Source of the DNA: Wolfiporia cocos
Taxonomy: Eukaryota; Basidiomycota; Agaricomycetes; Polyporales; Phaeolaceae
Direction: 5' to 3'
Assembly: GCA_029448655.1 (NCBI GenBank)
Contig: JACCLO010000003.1
Location: 4,402,001 to 4,466,000 of the forward strand
Length of the DNA: 64,000 nt
Of the stretch, positions 12,999 through 24,980 are shown one piece after another. The notes beneath the pieces are model-generated. The model was not told where the DNA came from and did not search any database. It saw only the letters and a program-made list of their open reading frames with translations. The first letter of the stretch is position 1. Each line of letters starts with the position of its first letter. The position numbers and the translations under genes were made by a program.

Positions 12999-13759
12999 TG
13001 TAGTGTAATGAAGGGTGTACGTATAGAATGTAGAGTCGCGAAAAACAGCGCTACCCGCCCACTGTGGATCAGCCTATAGCTGCGATCGGGGTGGTAACTA
13101 GAAACTGTTTTTCCACTCTATTCAGAGACCACCTCTTTTTGGAGGTGCGCCAAGAAACGCCGAGGGGTTTTCAGCCCAAGGCCGGCAAGTAATCTCTGCC
13201 TCCGAAACCTCGTCCAGCCCCGAAGCTAATTCGGGATACCGGGGGCACGGGATCTAAACCCTTGGGATGGAGGGTCTAAAACTATCGTATTGGGCCAAGT
13301 GGCCGTATGGACAGGCTGTGTCGCGCCTCTTCAGCCGCCTGGTGGGGCGCTGGGTTGTATAGTAACGGGGGGGCGGTAATGCCCGTATAGTCGGCGCGGT
13401 AATGCGCGTAAGTAGGTGCCCAGTGCCTCTGTAATCTGCCGTAGGGCCCCTTAACGCCTTTGATTATTTCGCGTCGGGTACACAACTACTACGGTGGGGA
13501 TGAAACCCAAAGCCTTTACGCCGCGTTGCACGACGGTGGCCCAGTAGCTTAGAAGCAACGGTAGGAGTGGTCCCCTACACGCTGTTCACAAGTGTGTTCC
13601 CCCAGAACCCTGTCCCTTGTCCCTGGGATTCGGGAGGATAAGAGTTTATACACCCGAATCGACCGAAGTCAACTCGAGGGCGAAGAAACAATGCACTTTG
13701 CCCCTAGTGCGCTGGGGTTGTTCTGGAATGAACTCAGAACGGGGTGGAGACTCGTCTTA
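12999..13759 (-). other. Untranslated leader of copy A
   Basis: This non-coding stretch lies between the gag start and the 5' LTR and is nearly the same as 27,477-28,241 in copy B. Directly next to the LTR the coding strand reads AAGACGAGTCT, the self-priming-type site described under copy B. Confidence 0.85.
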
Positions 13760-14113
13760 TGACACAAGCGCTATCTCAAGCAACTACTCAGGGGAATATT
13801 ACTCGCGTGGAAGCGTATTCCTAGTCTGAGGCTACTCAAGGCAACAAAGGCCAAGACGAGTCTGGGGTAATCCCTGCTCGTCTGGCTGGTATATATGCTC
13901 GTAGGCTGTTTGTACATGTTTGGCTACTATACAGTATTACGTAAGCTGATAGACCGTTTAGAGTAGGTGTAGAGCCACATCAAGGGTGTCTGGGGTCTGT
14001 GTAAGCACGTGCGAGGTGTTCGGGGTCCTTGCACGTGATGCATAGGCGGGCGCTCAGATAAGATAAGGGTTGTCTCTAGTCGCAAGCTAGTTGGAGAAAA
14101 TTGGCTTGTGACA
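13760..14113 (-). repeat. 5' LTR of Ty3/Gypsy copy A
   Basis: This 354-bp LTR lacks 17 bp (the tatggtaaaccctatcg segment) present in the other LTRs. It keeps the AGACTCGTCTT segment predicted to lie at the RNA 5' end. Confidence 0.95.
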
Positions 14114-14118
14114 GATTT

Positions 14119-14720
14119 CGTAGTATCCAGGTGCTTACATCTGGCGCGCGCTCGGATACAATTCCTCGACGGGCCCACACATATGCCGTGTAGCCCTTGC
14201 ACAGATGTGATAGTAGACATGTACATCTTCTATGTGACTTTGCCCTGAACAATAACCACACGCCGCCTCAATGGCCCTATGTTCAAGTTAATGGTAACAT
14301 TCCCCTTATCATGTAGTACAAATTGCCATTGCTCAATTCATGTGCATCATGTGGTATGCCTCGCGTGCTGCACTGACCACCCTAGCTTCGAGCAGCCTTA
14401 TTCGAAGCTTTTTGGATGTGGCAGAGATAAGCATAACACACCGATACCGCCAGTACGCAGCTGCTAGAGAGCAATGCAGGATCAGTTGCCCAACAATCCG
14501 TGGCCGAGATCATCGGAGCTCAAGGTTATGACAAGGGGACCACGATTTTGATGTTTGGAACGCCCCAAGACATTTTAGATAGGACAGGTAGCCACCGATT
14601 GCAAAACATGCTCTGCAAACACACTCACTCCGACACCAGTCACAGAATTGGGGAATAACTAGAAAGACGATTGTAGACGATCATCTGTTGTTAGGCACTC
14701 CAGGTAAGAGTTGGTAAGCA
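14119..14720. repeat. Conserved F-box-gene upstream block, copy 1
   Basis: This block resembles 36,300-36,915 and 42,240-42,890, each lying upstream of an F-box-like paralogue. It once adjoined paralogue 1; copy A now separates them. A short open stretch starting ATGTGG (14,348) is shared by two of the three blocks, but its possible splice donor reads ATAAGC here instead of the GTAAGC seen in the 36-kb block. Function unknown. Confidence 0.6.
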
Positions 14721-15610
14721 TAATAGAGGTTGGGGGACCGAATCTGGGCAAGCTTGCTCCAATTGCCTTCCTCTGCCCGAAACCACATTGACCGTCTATT
14801 CAACGTTAATGCGCAAATCAGGCATGTGGCTAAAGTATCATGCATTGGATATTGACGCACGCAAGCAGAGAACGAGCCCCATCAACCATTCGTGATCATA
14901 GAAGACAACTTGGGGGCATGTGTAGATCTATATCCGCTAGTCAGTATGGTGAACCCATAATCGTGCCATGGACGCCATTGCTGTCGACTGAGGCTGCACC
15001 CACCAGTTTGAATGGAGCCCGCTGGACACAATTGAGCGTTCGGAAGCACCATGTACGCAGGTGGACAGGCTAATGCGGGTTGTACAGGTGATGGCGAGCG
15101 CTAGTGGCAGCAGTTGGACACACCAGTGGCATCATGCGCTGATGCATATGCATGTAATATGGGGGGCATGGGAGCGATAACCTGTGCCATAACAACAGCA
15201 GGTATGGTTTAAACATAGTGTCACGAGTTCTTACGTAGTTTGCTATTGAATTGACTACAATTACATCGCATTCATGGCAATAAATGAGATTGCATCGCAA
15301 CGTCTCCGGGTCTCCTGGGAGCTATAATGGTATTGTTCATAGATCAGAGACGAGATTGGGGTTGTCTCCAAGTCCCTGTAAATAATGCACTGCTTCCAAT
15401 TCCACTATGGCCTGCCCGACAGTCTGCGTGCCAAGTGTGGCACTGCTGCTTGTCCCACGAATTGTTGCACAGCATCCGAGCTTCACGGCTTGGAAGTCTT
15501 TCGCTTTGTGCCACACTCACCAGCATTCCTGCGAACACACGGCACAGCACCATACGTGCTCAATAACTTGACTTCAGTTGCCACGAAACCTCATTACATT
15601 GTCTAGGACA
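14721..15610. other. No gene recognised
   Basis: Only short overlapping frames occur and there is no recognisable element boundary. The text around 15,300-15,360 is loosely inverted-repeated near 18,600-18,660. Confidence 0.4.
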
Positions 15611-15856
15611 GAAGCTGACCATCATGGTAACGGGAGGGATTGCTCAAAACATTTGCAAGTGAGGGCAGAGCTGGACATATAAACAGTTATGGTATCAAGG
15701 ACAGGCAGCATGTGAACAGTGAATGGGAAGTGTATTGTCACAAACGTCCGGAGTAGAGTCACAATGACGTCAATCATGCTCGTCCTGGATGTCATCACCA
15801 AAATCTAAGTCTATGGGAAGGCAATGGAGAGGAGCAATTGTACAGATAAAAGCAGA

Positions 15857-17346
15857 CTAAGACTGTGATGCGTACTGGACAATCCCACGAGAATAGAGAT
15901 TGGGAAACCAAATCGGTGCGAGATCGATCCAATCAGCCTCCATCAGCCTCTTGGAACGTTCTTCCACGATGAACGTCAACTCCACCAACTTCAGCGATGT
16001 ATACTTTTCCAGTACAAAGAGATGGTCTAGGGGGCCTAGTGCTTCACATAATGTGAGCAGCACGTGAGATCGGATTTCCACTGAGCGAGGAAACGTCAGA
16101 GAGATTTTAATATTCTCGAGTATGGCAGGGGATGCTGATGAGACGATCTGCTGGATCAGTTTATAAGTCTCCACTTGCTCCAGAAGATCTAGAGACATAT
16201 TGCCTAGGCTAAGCCTCAGTGTAAGGTTCACCAGCCCCAGATTTGGGGCCAGATCGATATTTGATGCTGCGCAGAGGACATAAATTGAGTGTATCACTCT
16301 TCTAGCAACGGGGATACATACCATCAAGTGGTTGTACGCCATGTTGATCTCCTCCCAAGGGTGAACTGAGCCAGGTTAGCTCCAACTGATGTAGAGCTTG
16401 CCCTGCGTGACGTAGTAGCTGCTTCACATTCAAGCAGTTGGCTGCTTTCAAGAGGAATTGCACGAGCGCATGACCACTGGACGTCTCTAGGTCGGCTGTA
16501 AGTCCTATCGCACCACCTTCATCCGGCCATTCATAACGCAAGTTCTTAAGAGCCGGTGAAGGAGCCCATCGTCTGTTGGCTGGAGGCGGCTGTCTATCTA
16601 AAAACCGCAGGCGGGAATTGTAGAGCCACATCAGACCGTCGAGTGCGCAGACAAGACGCAAGAGCACCGTGATCGAAGGAAGAGTGATGTCATAGAGTGT
16701 CAAGTACGTGACCGAATGGAAGGCGGAGAGATGCAGGAACACGCTGTGTGGAATCGCACCCGGCGTCCACTCTCCGTGCTCTATACGGAGCGATGACAGT
16801 CGCGGAAGGTGTCCGCCTGCGAGCATTGCTGCGAACGTGCCAAGATGTGCGAGACTTGTCTGCTTGCCTTGCTCTGCTCCACTGCTCATGACGCGCAGAT
16901 AGCGCGCAACCCGTCTTGATAACGGGACCGTCTTGATATAATGCGCATACAGGTGTATGTCTCTCTTGCTATAATAGATTCTGGTTTCACGGAGTGTCTT
17001 GAGGCGATGACTGGTCGGGTACCATCCTCTGCATACTTCCTCTGCGATACCCAACGTCTCCGGCTCCTCTTCCAAGTACCCTAGGATGATGTTCCATATT
17101 CCAATCGATATCTGGGATGCTACCGTCTCCGAGTTGAATTGAGGTAGTAGGGCATCCCGTCTCAAAATTAAGGGTTCCCACGGATCTCTTGGCGGACACC
17201 ATTCGATGTCTTGCAATATCCGTGCCTCAATATCAAACTCGGTGCACCCAATTATGCATGCCTGAAAAACAGCTTAGATCTTGATTGAGGTCACAATTTT
17301 GCTACAAACGCACCGCTGCGGACTGCCCTTCTATCTCATTGGACAT
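15857..17346 (-). CDS. F-box-like protein with LRR-like repeats, paralogue 2 (readable)
   Basis: I propose three exons: 17,314-17,346, 16,322-17,261 and 15,857-16,266. The introns (52 nt with GTGCGT donor; 55 nt with GTATGT donor and CGCAG acceptor) are conserved in position in the paralogues. The phases agree and give 460 aa. Residues about 60-95 form an F-box-like helix set (ISIGIWNIIL, then ETLGIAEEVCRGW). The rest has repeated Leu-rich strands (LPRLSSLRIE, VTYLTLYDITLPSI) as in LRR-type F-box proteins, which bind substrates for SCF ubiquitin ligases. The F-box match is weak, so substrate or SCF role is inference. Without the second intron the gene looks frameshifted; with it, it is open. 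Its 3' flank (15,610-15,856) is also shared with paralogues 3 and 4. Confidence 0.78.
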
Positions 17347-18800
17347 CTGATCTATGATAGTGTCTTGCTGGAGGTCACCAACTGCAGTAAGCTAAGTTCA
17401 GATCATGTAGCGAGAGGCGAGGGATGGGGACAACGTGTTTTATCACCAGGCTCGTTGTTTCCATGACGTGGCAACGCCGATATGGGAGCGGTGCAGTGAT
17501 GGCGGGATTGGGACGGTCTGGGGAGAAAGGTCCGGGAGCGGACTCACCATCAGTTTGTAGCGTATCCAAACCGTAGCCCCTAGTCCCTGGTATAGGGCGC
17601 GTTGCTTCGTTCTGGCGACGACGCGCTGTGTTTACAGTCACGGTATCTTGGGGCTGATGTTATCCATCTACTAGATGTTCGCTCAAATATTAGAGATCTA
17701 ACGCCTAGTTAATCCGCTATTTCATAATGAACAAGATTCAAATCATCAAGCTCGACCGCGATCAACTGCGACCCGGGCTCGTGGTTGCGGTGATGAAGGC
17801 AATGCAATATGAGGAGGCTATGCCGCGCGCTGTGATAACTGAAGGGACCGGCGTCAGCCGGGATCGGACGCAGGATCGGACGCAGGAGCAGCTGGGTGGG
17901 CGGGCGCTCCATCCCGTACATTTGGCACACACAGGGGCGCATCGCGCACGACGACGGTAAGACGAGTCGCGGAGGCGCACACATTAGTTATACAGAACTA
18001 CGGAAATAGGGCTGCTCAATTCTGTTCATCCACTCCATCGTGCACGGGACAGATCTGAGCGCCTATCACTGGAACTCAGCTAAGCTCCGTCCGCTCCTGC
18101 CTCTTTGGGTAGGAGAACGAGACGCCCGGTTCGTGCGGTGCCATGCCTGTGCAGGCGAAGCCACTTCATGCTGTACAAGCTACAAGCTGAGGTAGCTTCG
18201 ACCGCTTATACTCTGCCTCAAATATCAAATATTATCTCAGGGCAGACCGCTTGGTGGATTGCCACATTTGTAGCGTTCGGTGCCATCCAGCAAGCACGTG
18301 CGAGAGAAGCGGGTAGAACGAGAACGACTGACAGGTACACTCGCCGCGAACATCCTCCGCGTCGACGAGGACAGAAGTCAAATTAGTTGACCCACCGTCC
18401 TGTACTGCGAGTTAGTTGACTATCTTATGGCTTGATTCAACAGGAGGAGATCCCCCTAATCGTCATCTATGATCGGGGGCACTGCGGATACACTGGCAGT
18501 CATAATAGTAAGCGCCAACTCGCGCCACAAGCGCGTCCAAGTAACTGCGTCCTGATTTGTGGAAAATCACCGGTCATGTCTGATAGCAATGAATCAGTTA
18601 CGAGAATACAGATACATCCCAGATCTCGTCTCTGAACCATGAACAATACCTCACAAGGACGTTACGTTAGTGTCTCATTCATTGCCACAATTAACGCGAC
18701 ATGATTGTGACGTTGAACTCAAGAACCAACCTATTTGTAAGAACTCCCGCCATTCTGCTTAAAACATATCAGCATGATCCAAGGTATCGCTTCCATGCTC
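17347..18800. other. No gene recognised
   Basis: Short frames only. The stretch at 18,290-18,440 is similar to 330-480 and is probably an old repeat. Nothing else stands out. Confidence 0.4.
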
Positions 18801-18809
18801 ATCCAGATT

Positions 18810-19128
18810 CTATACATCAGGGCCCGACGCTTCTGGCGTATACCAGGGCGGGGCGTCCGACTCGCTGCCACTATTCCCATCCTTGACCCACTGCACGACC
18901 CGCAACAGCCTATCCACCTGCGTGCGAAATACTCCCCAATTCATCAAATTTATCCTGACAGCCTCTTCAAATTTTGCGGACGCAGGCTCTATCGACAGCA
19001 ATGGCGCGTTCGTTATCGACTTCACGGGCGCATCCTGCACACGATCGCGGAGGCGCTCTTTCGACGGGGGCAAGTTTGGTACTCCTTCGTACGCCATGTC
19101 GAGTGTGGAACCAAGGCATCTTTCGTGA
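18810..19128 (-). pseudogene. Fragment of an unrecognised gene (C-terminal exon)
   Basis: A minus-strand frame from an ATG near 19,098 gives about 95 residues with normal protein composition (for example NWGVFRTQVDRLLRVVQWV) and ends at a stop at 18,810. I recognise no family. The hAT-type element that begins at 19,195 lies on its upstream side, so any 5' exons have been separated from it. It may also be a chance frame. Confidence 0.35.
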
Positions 19129-19194
19129 TTGGTCTGCGAGTACCGCGAAACTCCAATGAACAGAAGTCTACCTGTATGCCTGATATTAAACAAT

Positions 19195-20844
19195 TAGTGT
19201 TGTGAGGTCCGGTCCCAAGGACCGCTAAAGACCAAGGACAGGACCAGGACCGGACTGATTAGGACCGATTCAGCGGTCCGGTCCAGTCCCGGTCCTAACA
19301 CGGTCCAGGTCCTGGTCCTAACGAGTTGTCAATTTACACAGGACCGGTTGGGACCGGTCTGGACCAGTCCCGGACCGGTCCCAAAAGTTAGCATAGAATA
19401 GTTCTTCGACTCCAAGATTTTAAACCATGATGCACTAATTTAAACATAAAATCAAGTACCTAAGACTCCAGTGAGTGATCCAAGACGATCTGCATCATGT
19501 ATGTACCACTAGCTAAGCATCACAAAACCTGACAATAATAGTTTTCACCAGTAAAGCTTCTAATATTAATGATACAACGAAGCACTGCTATTGTCTTTGG
19601 CAGTGCTTAACACATGCAGTCTGCCCTCATGTTATCACTAATGTTGTTGACTTGCACACAGTTGTATATTATCTTGCCCAGTAGCTTTGACACTTGCACA
19701 TTGAAATAGATATATATGCAGTTCAATCTCATGCAGTCACTGGCTTCCAACCACTTAGTGGTCACTATTACTACTCATTGTGTCATACAAGAATGAAACA
19801 ATAAAATGTCATCAGGTTTAACCTGAGATGTGCAGTCACCACAGTGGCATATATAAATATATACCAGCTTCAGTGTACCAACCATACTGGCAAAACTCAA
19901 CAATCGGTGCATCATAGTCAATTTGCGAGCTGTACTAAGTATGTTTTGATACATGTTGAGCAATAAGTGCCCTCTCGTCGCATTTTCTTACAAATAAAAT
20001 CTAGTCAAGTGAATAGTGATGTGCCAGGCCCGGCCCGGCTCAAAAGCCCCGGCTTTGGCCCGGCTTTGGACGGCCTTGGCTTTTCAAAACCTCAGGCCAG
20101 GCCCCCATTGACGGCCCAGGGCTTGGCCCGGCCCGGCCTGGGGCTTGCCTGGGGCCTGGCACTGTGAGGATGATCATCACTGTAGCCACACAAACTCATA
20201 ACGTACCTTCTCCAACTATCTTCTGACAAAGCCAAGCTCCAGTATCTTCAATAATTAGTGAATCATAGTGTGAAATCATCATTTCACCGGCACGGTGCTC
20301 TGTGGCGCGCCTTCCAAATGGGGCATCGTATAGGCCCCCAAAAGTGAGCGACAGGCTTCAGCACCAAGAATTCAATCCATGGGACTATCCTCTTGCTTGA
20401 ATTTAAAAATATAGACACGCTTCATTGGAATATGGCATACTGCTACTATATATATCCTTATATCATAGTTACTAGACATTTTATCCGTTAGAGCTTTCAG
20501 GCCGGGGGCTCACGGCTTGGCCCGGCCTGGCTTGAGACACAAGCCGGGCCCTGGGCCGTCTCAAGCCGTGGTGTAGGGCCCGGCCTGGCCCGGCCCAAGT
20601 AGGGCTTGGCCTGGCCCGGCCTATGGCCCAAAGCCGGGCCTGGCACATCACTACAAGTGAATGACCATTCAATCGGTCCTGGACCGGTTCAGACCGTTCC
20701 TGGGACCGGTATAGGACCGCGGTCCTGCTTGGGACCGGTCTCAGTCCGGTCTCTCATTGCCTGCACCGGTCCCGTCCTGGTCCTGGTCCTTGGTCCTGCC
20801 CAAAACATGCAAAAGACCGGACCGGACCGGACCTCGCAACACTA
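19195..20844. mobile_element. hAT-type miniature element, GGACCGG family, with a nested element
   Basis: The ends are TAGTGTTGTGAGGTCCGG and the inverted CGGACCTCGCAACACTA, with a perfect 8-bp duplication TAAACAAT (19,187-19,194 and 20,845-20,852). Subterminal arrays of GGACCGG/GGTCCTG flank an AT-rich core. A second, different hAT-type element (20,014-20,653) sits inside the core, so the original length is about 1,002 bp. No transposase is present. Confidence 0.93.
20014..20653. mobile_element. hAT-type miniature element, GGCCCGGCC family, copy 1 (nested)
   Basis: The ends are TAGTGATGTGCCAGGCCCGG and its inverted counterpart, with a perfect 8-bp duplication CAAGTGAA (20,006-20,013 and 20,654-20,661). 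It is 640 bp. It is nearly identical to 26,355-26,993 and inserted inside the GGACCGG element, so it is the younger of the two. Confidence 0.94.
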
Positions 20845-20852
20845 TAAACAAT

Positions 20853-21414
20853 AGTCAGGACTATATTCGCGCCGTGGCCAGCCCGTTCTCGAGAGGATAT
20901 ATCGGTTTGTTCATGCGACATCTGCTGTTGTTGCACCATTGTTCTGGTTGGTCATCGCTGTTACCAGTGAAGCCGCTATGAAGATACAATGAAGCCAAAC
21001 CCGCGTGTTGGGCTGACGGCGGTAACGCTCTGGCGAGAGCGCTTACTTGGCCTGTGCACGCGCGGTCTTTCATCTCGCGCTACCGTGCGCGCTGCGACTA
21101 GCCCACGTTCAGACCTACGTTCTGCTGCTGCTGGCCATCCGCGGTCGTATGCGCGCATGAGGCGGCGGATACTAGGCATACATAATAACTAAACCTCCTG
21201 CATATATCTATATCTTTGCACAAAAACCATGATGTTGCGTTGCAAACGGAGACAGCCGAACGGGCTGCTAAACCCTCACAGCAACACGCACGAAATCTCG
21301 GGATGGACAACTTACAATGTGTAACGCAGTGCGAATAGCACAGGATGGAGTCAGTATACCTGCACAGAATGTCTGGACCAATGATAGCTGGTCGACTCGT
21401 AACTGGGGCATACT
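20853..21414. other. No gene recognised
   Basis: This is a GC-rich stretch with short frames. The sequence around 21,220-21,290 is loosely inverted-repeated near 225-245, suggesting another old dispersed repeat. Confidence 0.4.
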
Positions 21415-21421
21415 AGGCGTC

Positions 21422-22137
21422 GAGGGACTTCAGTCAATTATCTTAATCTGCCAACTGCCCTTCGCTTAAGAAATCGCAGTTGCGAGCTAGGTTTGCATGC
21501 AGATTAATCTGCTAACTGCGGCAGATTAATCTACTGTGACAATAAAATGGCACATCCCGGATTCGAACCAAGGACCTTAGCGCAGATGAGAATAACAGCA
21601 TCGCAGCGTAATTAGCCGACTGAGCCATTGTGGCAACAGGTACCATTGACCAATTAAAATATATATAACGCAAATTTTACACACAATTTTCGCAAATCAT
21701 CAAGGCAACTAACTGCTCCAACAAGCATACAGAAATCAATGATAGTGGTAGCTTGTTTTACCATGCTTGACCTGGAGCAACTCACCATGGGAAAGCTGAA
21801 TACACTGGAATCACAGGTCTTTAGAGGCAGATTCATTTGTATTTGTGTTATGGAAGATGTTAAACTGCGAAAATGAAGTTTACAAAATACTCTATATATT
21901 GCTTAAAATGGGGACAACACCAGTTGCACCGTAGCTCAGTTGGCTAATTACGCTGCGATGCTGTTATTCTCATCTGCGTTAAGGTCCTTGGTTTGAATCC
22001 GGGATGTGCCATTTTATTGTCACAGTAGATTAATCTGCCGCAGTTAGCAGATTAATCTGTGTGCAAACCTAGCTCGCAACTGCGATTTCTTAAGCAAAGG
22101 GCAGTTGGCAGATTAAGATAATTGACTGAAACTCTAC
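21422..22137. mobile_element. Fold-back KDZ-end element, copy 1, with two outward tRNA-like units
   Basis: This 716-bp element is flanked by a 7-bp duplication AGGCGTC (21,415-21,421 and 22,138-22,144). The left end reads GAGGGACTTCAGTCAATTAT and the right end is the inverted form ending GACTGAAACTCTAC. Each arm of about 215 bp contains repeats of AGATTAATCT and a tRNA-like unit pointing outward: on the minus strand with B box 21,559-21,569 and A box 21,616-21,627, and on the plus strand with A box TAGCTCAGTTGG at 21,932-21,943 and B box 21,990-22,000, followed by TTTT. The core has no transposase. The ends match those of the 17.8-kb KDZ element at 43,000-60,815, which probably supplied the transposase. 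Confidence 0.9.
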
Positions 22138-22144
22138 AGGCGTC

Positions 22145-22456
22145 AGATTGTTGATTGTTAAGAAAGGTGCATGTCACGAGCACGTCACGACCATGTGCCG
22201 TAACAGCTTAAGTACTGAGACCCACCAATGCCAACAGAGTTGGCATTGTGCCCTTTTGACGCAATGGTTATTGCATTACGGCTGGAAGTTTGTATTGGGT
22301 CCACACCAGCGCGTGATAGTGCGCGAGTCATGAGCTTCTCACCGGTGTTTGTAACACTCTGACTGTACGAAAGCTGCTAAACGTCCATGTGCCCCTGGTG
22401 TTCAAGCAAGTTATTGGCATGCTCAACCTAGATACGACCTATATCACCGCTAGGCT
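22145..22456. other. No gene recognised
   Basis: Unique sequence between two miniature elements, with nothing recognisable. Confidence 0.4.
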
Positions 22457-23071
22457 TAGTGATGTGCAAAGCCCGGCTCGGCTCAAAGCCTGGGGCTTGG
22501 GCCCGGCTTTGAAGGGCCCGGGCTCAGCGAAATGTCAGGCCGGGCCCTCCCTGACGGCTCAGGCCGGCTCGGGCCCGGCTCAGGCTCAGGCCGGGGCTTA
22601 TGAGCAATCAGGAAGGACCTCAAAGTTATTGGTTTGTACAGCTCAAAATTGCAGCACAATGCATTCAGAATGCATATATGTCCGCTATTTATTGTTGTCC
22701 TAATCTACAAGTACTTGTACAGTTGCTCATGACACTGACGGAAAATACAGGTCTCGATCACAACCCCGATCACAACCCCGATCGCAATAGTTACGAAGTT
22801 CTGCACCGGCCACAAGTCATTGTATGGTTGTTGAGAATATTTAAGATGAAAGTATGCAAAATCCTGTGCCAACGGGCCTATTTTCGCTCACTACAACATA
22901 GCTACAGTTGCACACCTAAAGCCACCAGCTCAGGGCTCGGCTACGGCCGGCTCACAATCCAAGCCAGGCCCTGAGCCATCGTAAGCCGCCCCCAAGGCTC
23001 GGCTCAGCCCGGCTTAAGTCGGCTTGGCCAGGCCCGGCTTACAGCTTTGAGCTGGGCTTTGCACATCACTA
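22457..23071. mobile_element. hAT-type miniature element, GGCTCGGCCC family, copy 2
   Basis: A 615-bp element with TAGTGATGTGCAAAG ends and a perfect 8-bp duplication GCTAGGCT (22,449-22,456 and 23,072-23,079). The architecture is the same as the copy at 2,016. Confidence 0.94.
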
Positions 23072-23272
23072 GCTAGGCTCGCAATGTGGGTCATCGTAGG
23101 CTCGCTCGTCCTGAATTGTACGTTACACGGTGCAAAGCGTTCATAACTGAGTGGGCGATGGACGAAGAACTGATAGGAAGAAGAGCAGTGAGTAGCGAAT
23201 ATATTTGGGAGTTGCTGGACTTCCACCTTTGCTGGATTATCCCTGTGAGTAGAGATGCACACCCCACTGTCA

Positions 23273-23989
23273 TTGGGACTTCAGTCAATTATCTTAATCT
23301 GCCAACTGCCCTTCACTTAAGAAATTGCAGTTGCGAGCTAGGTTTGCACGCAGATTAATCTGCTAGCTGCGGCAGATTAACCTACTGTGACAATAAAATG
23401 GTACATCCAGGATTCGAACCAAGGACCTCAGTACAGATGTGAATAAGAGCATTGCAGCATACATTAGCCAACTGAGCTACAGTGCAACTAGTATCTGCAC
23501 ACTTTTAAGAAATATATAAAGTATTTTGTAAACTTCATTTTCGCAGTTTAACATCTTCCATAACACAAATACAAATGAATCTGCCTCTAAAGACCTGTGA
23601 TTCCAGTGTATTCAACTTTCCCATCGTGAGTTGCTCCAGGTCAGGCGTGGTAAAACAGGCTACCACTATCATTGATTTCTTTATGCTTGTTGTAGCAGTT
23701 AGTTGCCTTGATGATTTGCGAAAATTGTGTGTAAAATTTGCGTTATATATATTTTGATTGGTCACAGGTAACTGTTGTCACTATGGCTCAGTGGGCTAAT
23801 TATCCTGCGATGCTCTTATTCACGTCTGTGCTAAGGTCCTTGGTTCGAATCCTGGATGTACCATTTTATTGTCACAGTAGATTAATCTGCCGCAGCTAGC
23901 AGATTAATCTGCGTGCAAACCTAGCTCGCAACTGCAATTTCTGAAGCGAAGGGCAGTTGGCAGATTAAGATAATTAACTGAAACTCTAC
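23273..23989. mobile_element. Fold-back KDZ-end element, copy 2
   Basis: This 717-bp element is related to the one at 21,422, with its core in the opposite orientation. The flanking 7-mers are ACTGTCA and GCTGTCC (5 of 7 match), so this duplication has decayed or the boundary is off by a base. The left tRNA-like unit (B box at about 23,411-23,421) and the right one (B box at about 23,839-23,849) are kept, each followed outward by a T run. Confidence 0.85.
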
Positions 23990-23999
23990 GCTGTCCATT

Positions 24000-24539
24000 G
24001 GCCAGGGATTATCACATGATATGCTCTACGATGATCTCGTTTCTGTACGACCCAGCGCGCATCTGGCTGCCGTGCCGCCGCCTCTGTCCATTGGCTTGCT
24101 TCTTAAAGGCGGGCACTGCTACCTGTTTCACGAATCCTTGTATAACATCCAGGTCCTACAACCTGGCAGACCACCACTCCATTCTAATATCACCGGCTTT
24201 GCTGTAAAGACATGGTGCAGTACTGTAAACACTTGACAATCTGCCTTTGATTACCGTGAAGCTTAACAAAATGATTTCAGATAGATGGAGAGTATTGTGG
24301 TAATGGGAGGGACTGTCATGTCCATGTACAACTGATGTTAGAGCTGGTCACATAAGGAATATAGTGTCGAGGACAGACTGCATGTGAAGAGTGAAAACGA
24401 GGTTAATCATCACGAACCTCTGGAGTGAAGTCATAATCATAGAAGACGTGATTCTAGCTCCTGTAAAACATACAGTCTGAGGTGGTACTGTAGATCAGCA
24501 ATCCTCCATATTGAAACAGAATAAAGTTGTGATGCCTAC
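24000..24539. repeat. 3' flank of F-box paralogue 3
   Basis: The stretch from about 24,285 resembles 15,610-15,856 and 40,410-40,630, which lie downstream of the other paralogues. The duplications therefore included flanks on both sides. No gene is seen. Confidence 0.55.
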
Positions 24540-24980
24540 TTAGTAATAGAGGCTGGGGAACCATTTTGGTGCAAGTTTGACCCAATCAGGCTCCATCTGC
24601 CTCTCGGTGCTTTCAACCGCCCCGTAGAACTCCAGCCCCACCGACTCAAGCGACGTGTACTTTTCCGGTGTGGGGGGTTGGTCCGGAGGGCATACTGCTG
24701 TACGTAATGCGAGCAGCACCTGCAACATTATTGATGGGCCAGCCTCTGAGCGCTCAAGATTCAGAGAGATTCTGATTCTATCAAGTGCAGTATGGGACGC
24801 AGATGAAATGATCTGCTGGATCACATTATATGTCTCCGCTTTCTTCAACAAACTGTGTTTGCCAATATCTATTTCAAGAGCCCTCAGGCCAACATTCTTG
24901 GACAGGTCTAAATTTAGCACTGTGCAAGAAGCATGTAGTGAGTACACAACCGTCATGAACGCATCTGCGTGCCGCGAACA

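Larger units (their letters stand above)
5240..14113 (-). mobile_element. Ty3/Gypsy LTR retrotransposon copy A, defective
   Basis: This is an LTR element on the minus strand. Its LTRs are 5,240-5,603 (364 bp) and 13,760-14,113 (354 bp), flanked by the 5-bp duplication GATTT (5,235-5,239 and 14,114-14,118). It matches copy B (27,106-35,294) throughout. The LTRs have diverged: one lacks 7 bp and the other 17 bp relative to the 371-bp LTR of copy B. Coding lesions are a 1-nt deletion in gag near 11,535, a TAG at 8,413-8,415, an Asp-to-Asn change in the integrase active site, and a 709-bp solo LTR of another family at 6,517-7,225. The flanks rejoin into the upstream region of F-box paralogue 1. 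Confidence 0.96.

Noticed and set aside
16267..16321. Apparent frameshift in F-box paralogues 2 and 4
   Set aside because: Both share the break at the same place; a 55-nt intron with GT and AG ends restores the frame in both, so it is an intron.
20014..20653. Open frames of 60-110 codons in the GC-rich hAT arrays
   Set aside because: They come from low-complexity GGCCCGG arrays and repeat in every copy and in several frames.
21654..21836. A 60-codon frame present in all four fold-back elements (also 23,575, 38,368 and 39,911)
   Set aside because: The copies are nearly identical DNA, so a shared frame carries no evidence of selection, and the product has no recognisable domain.
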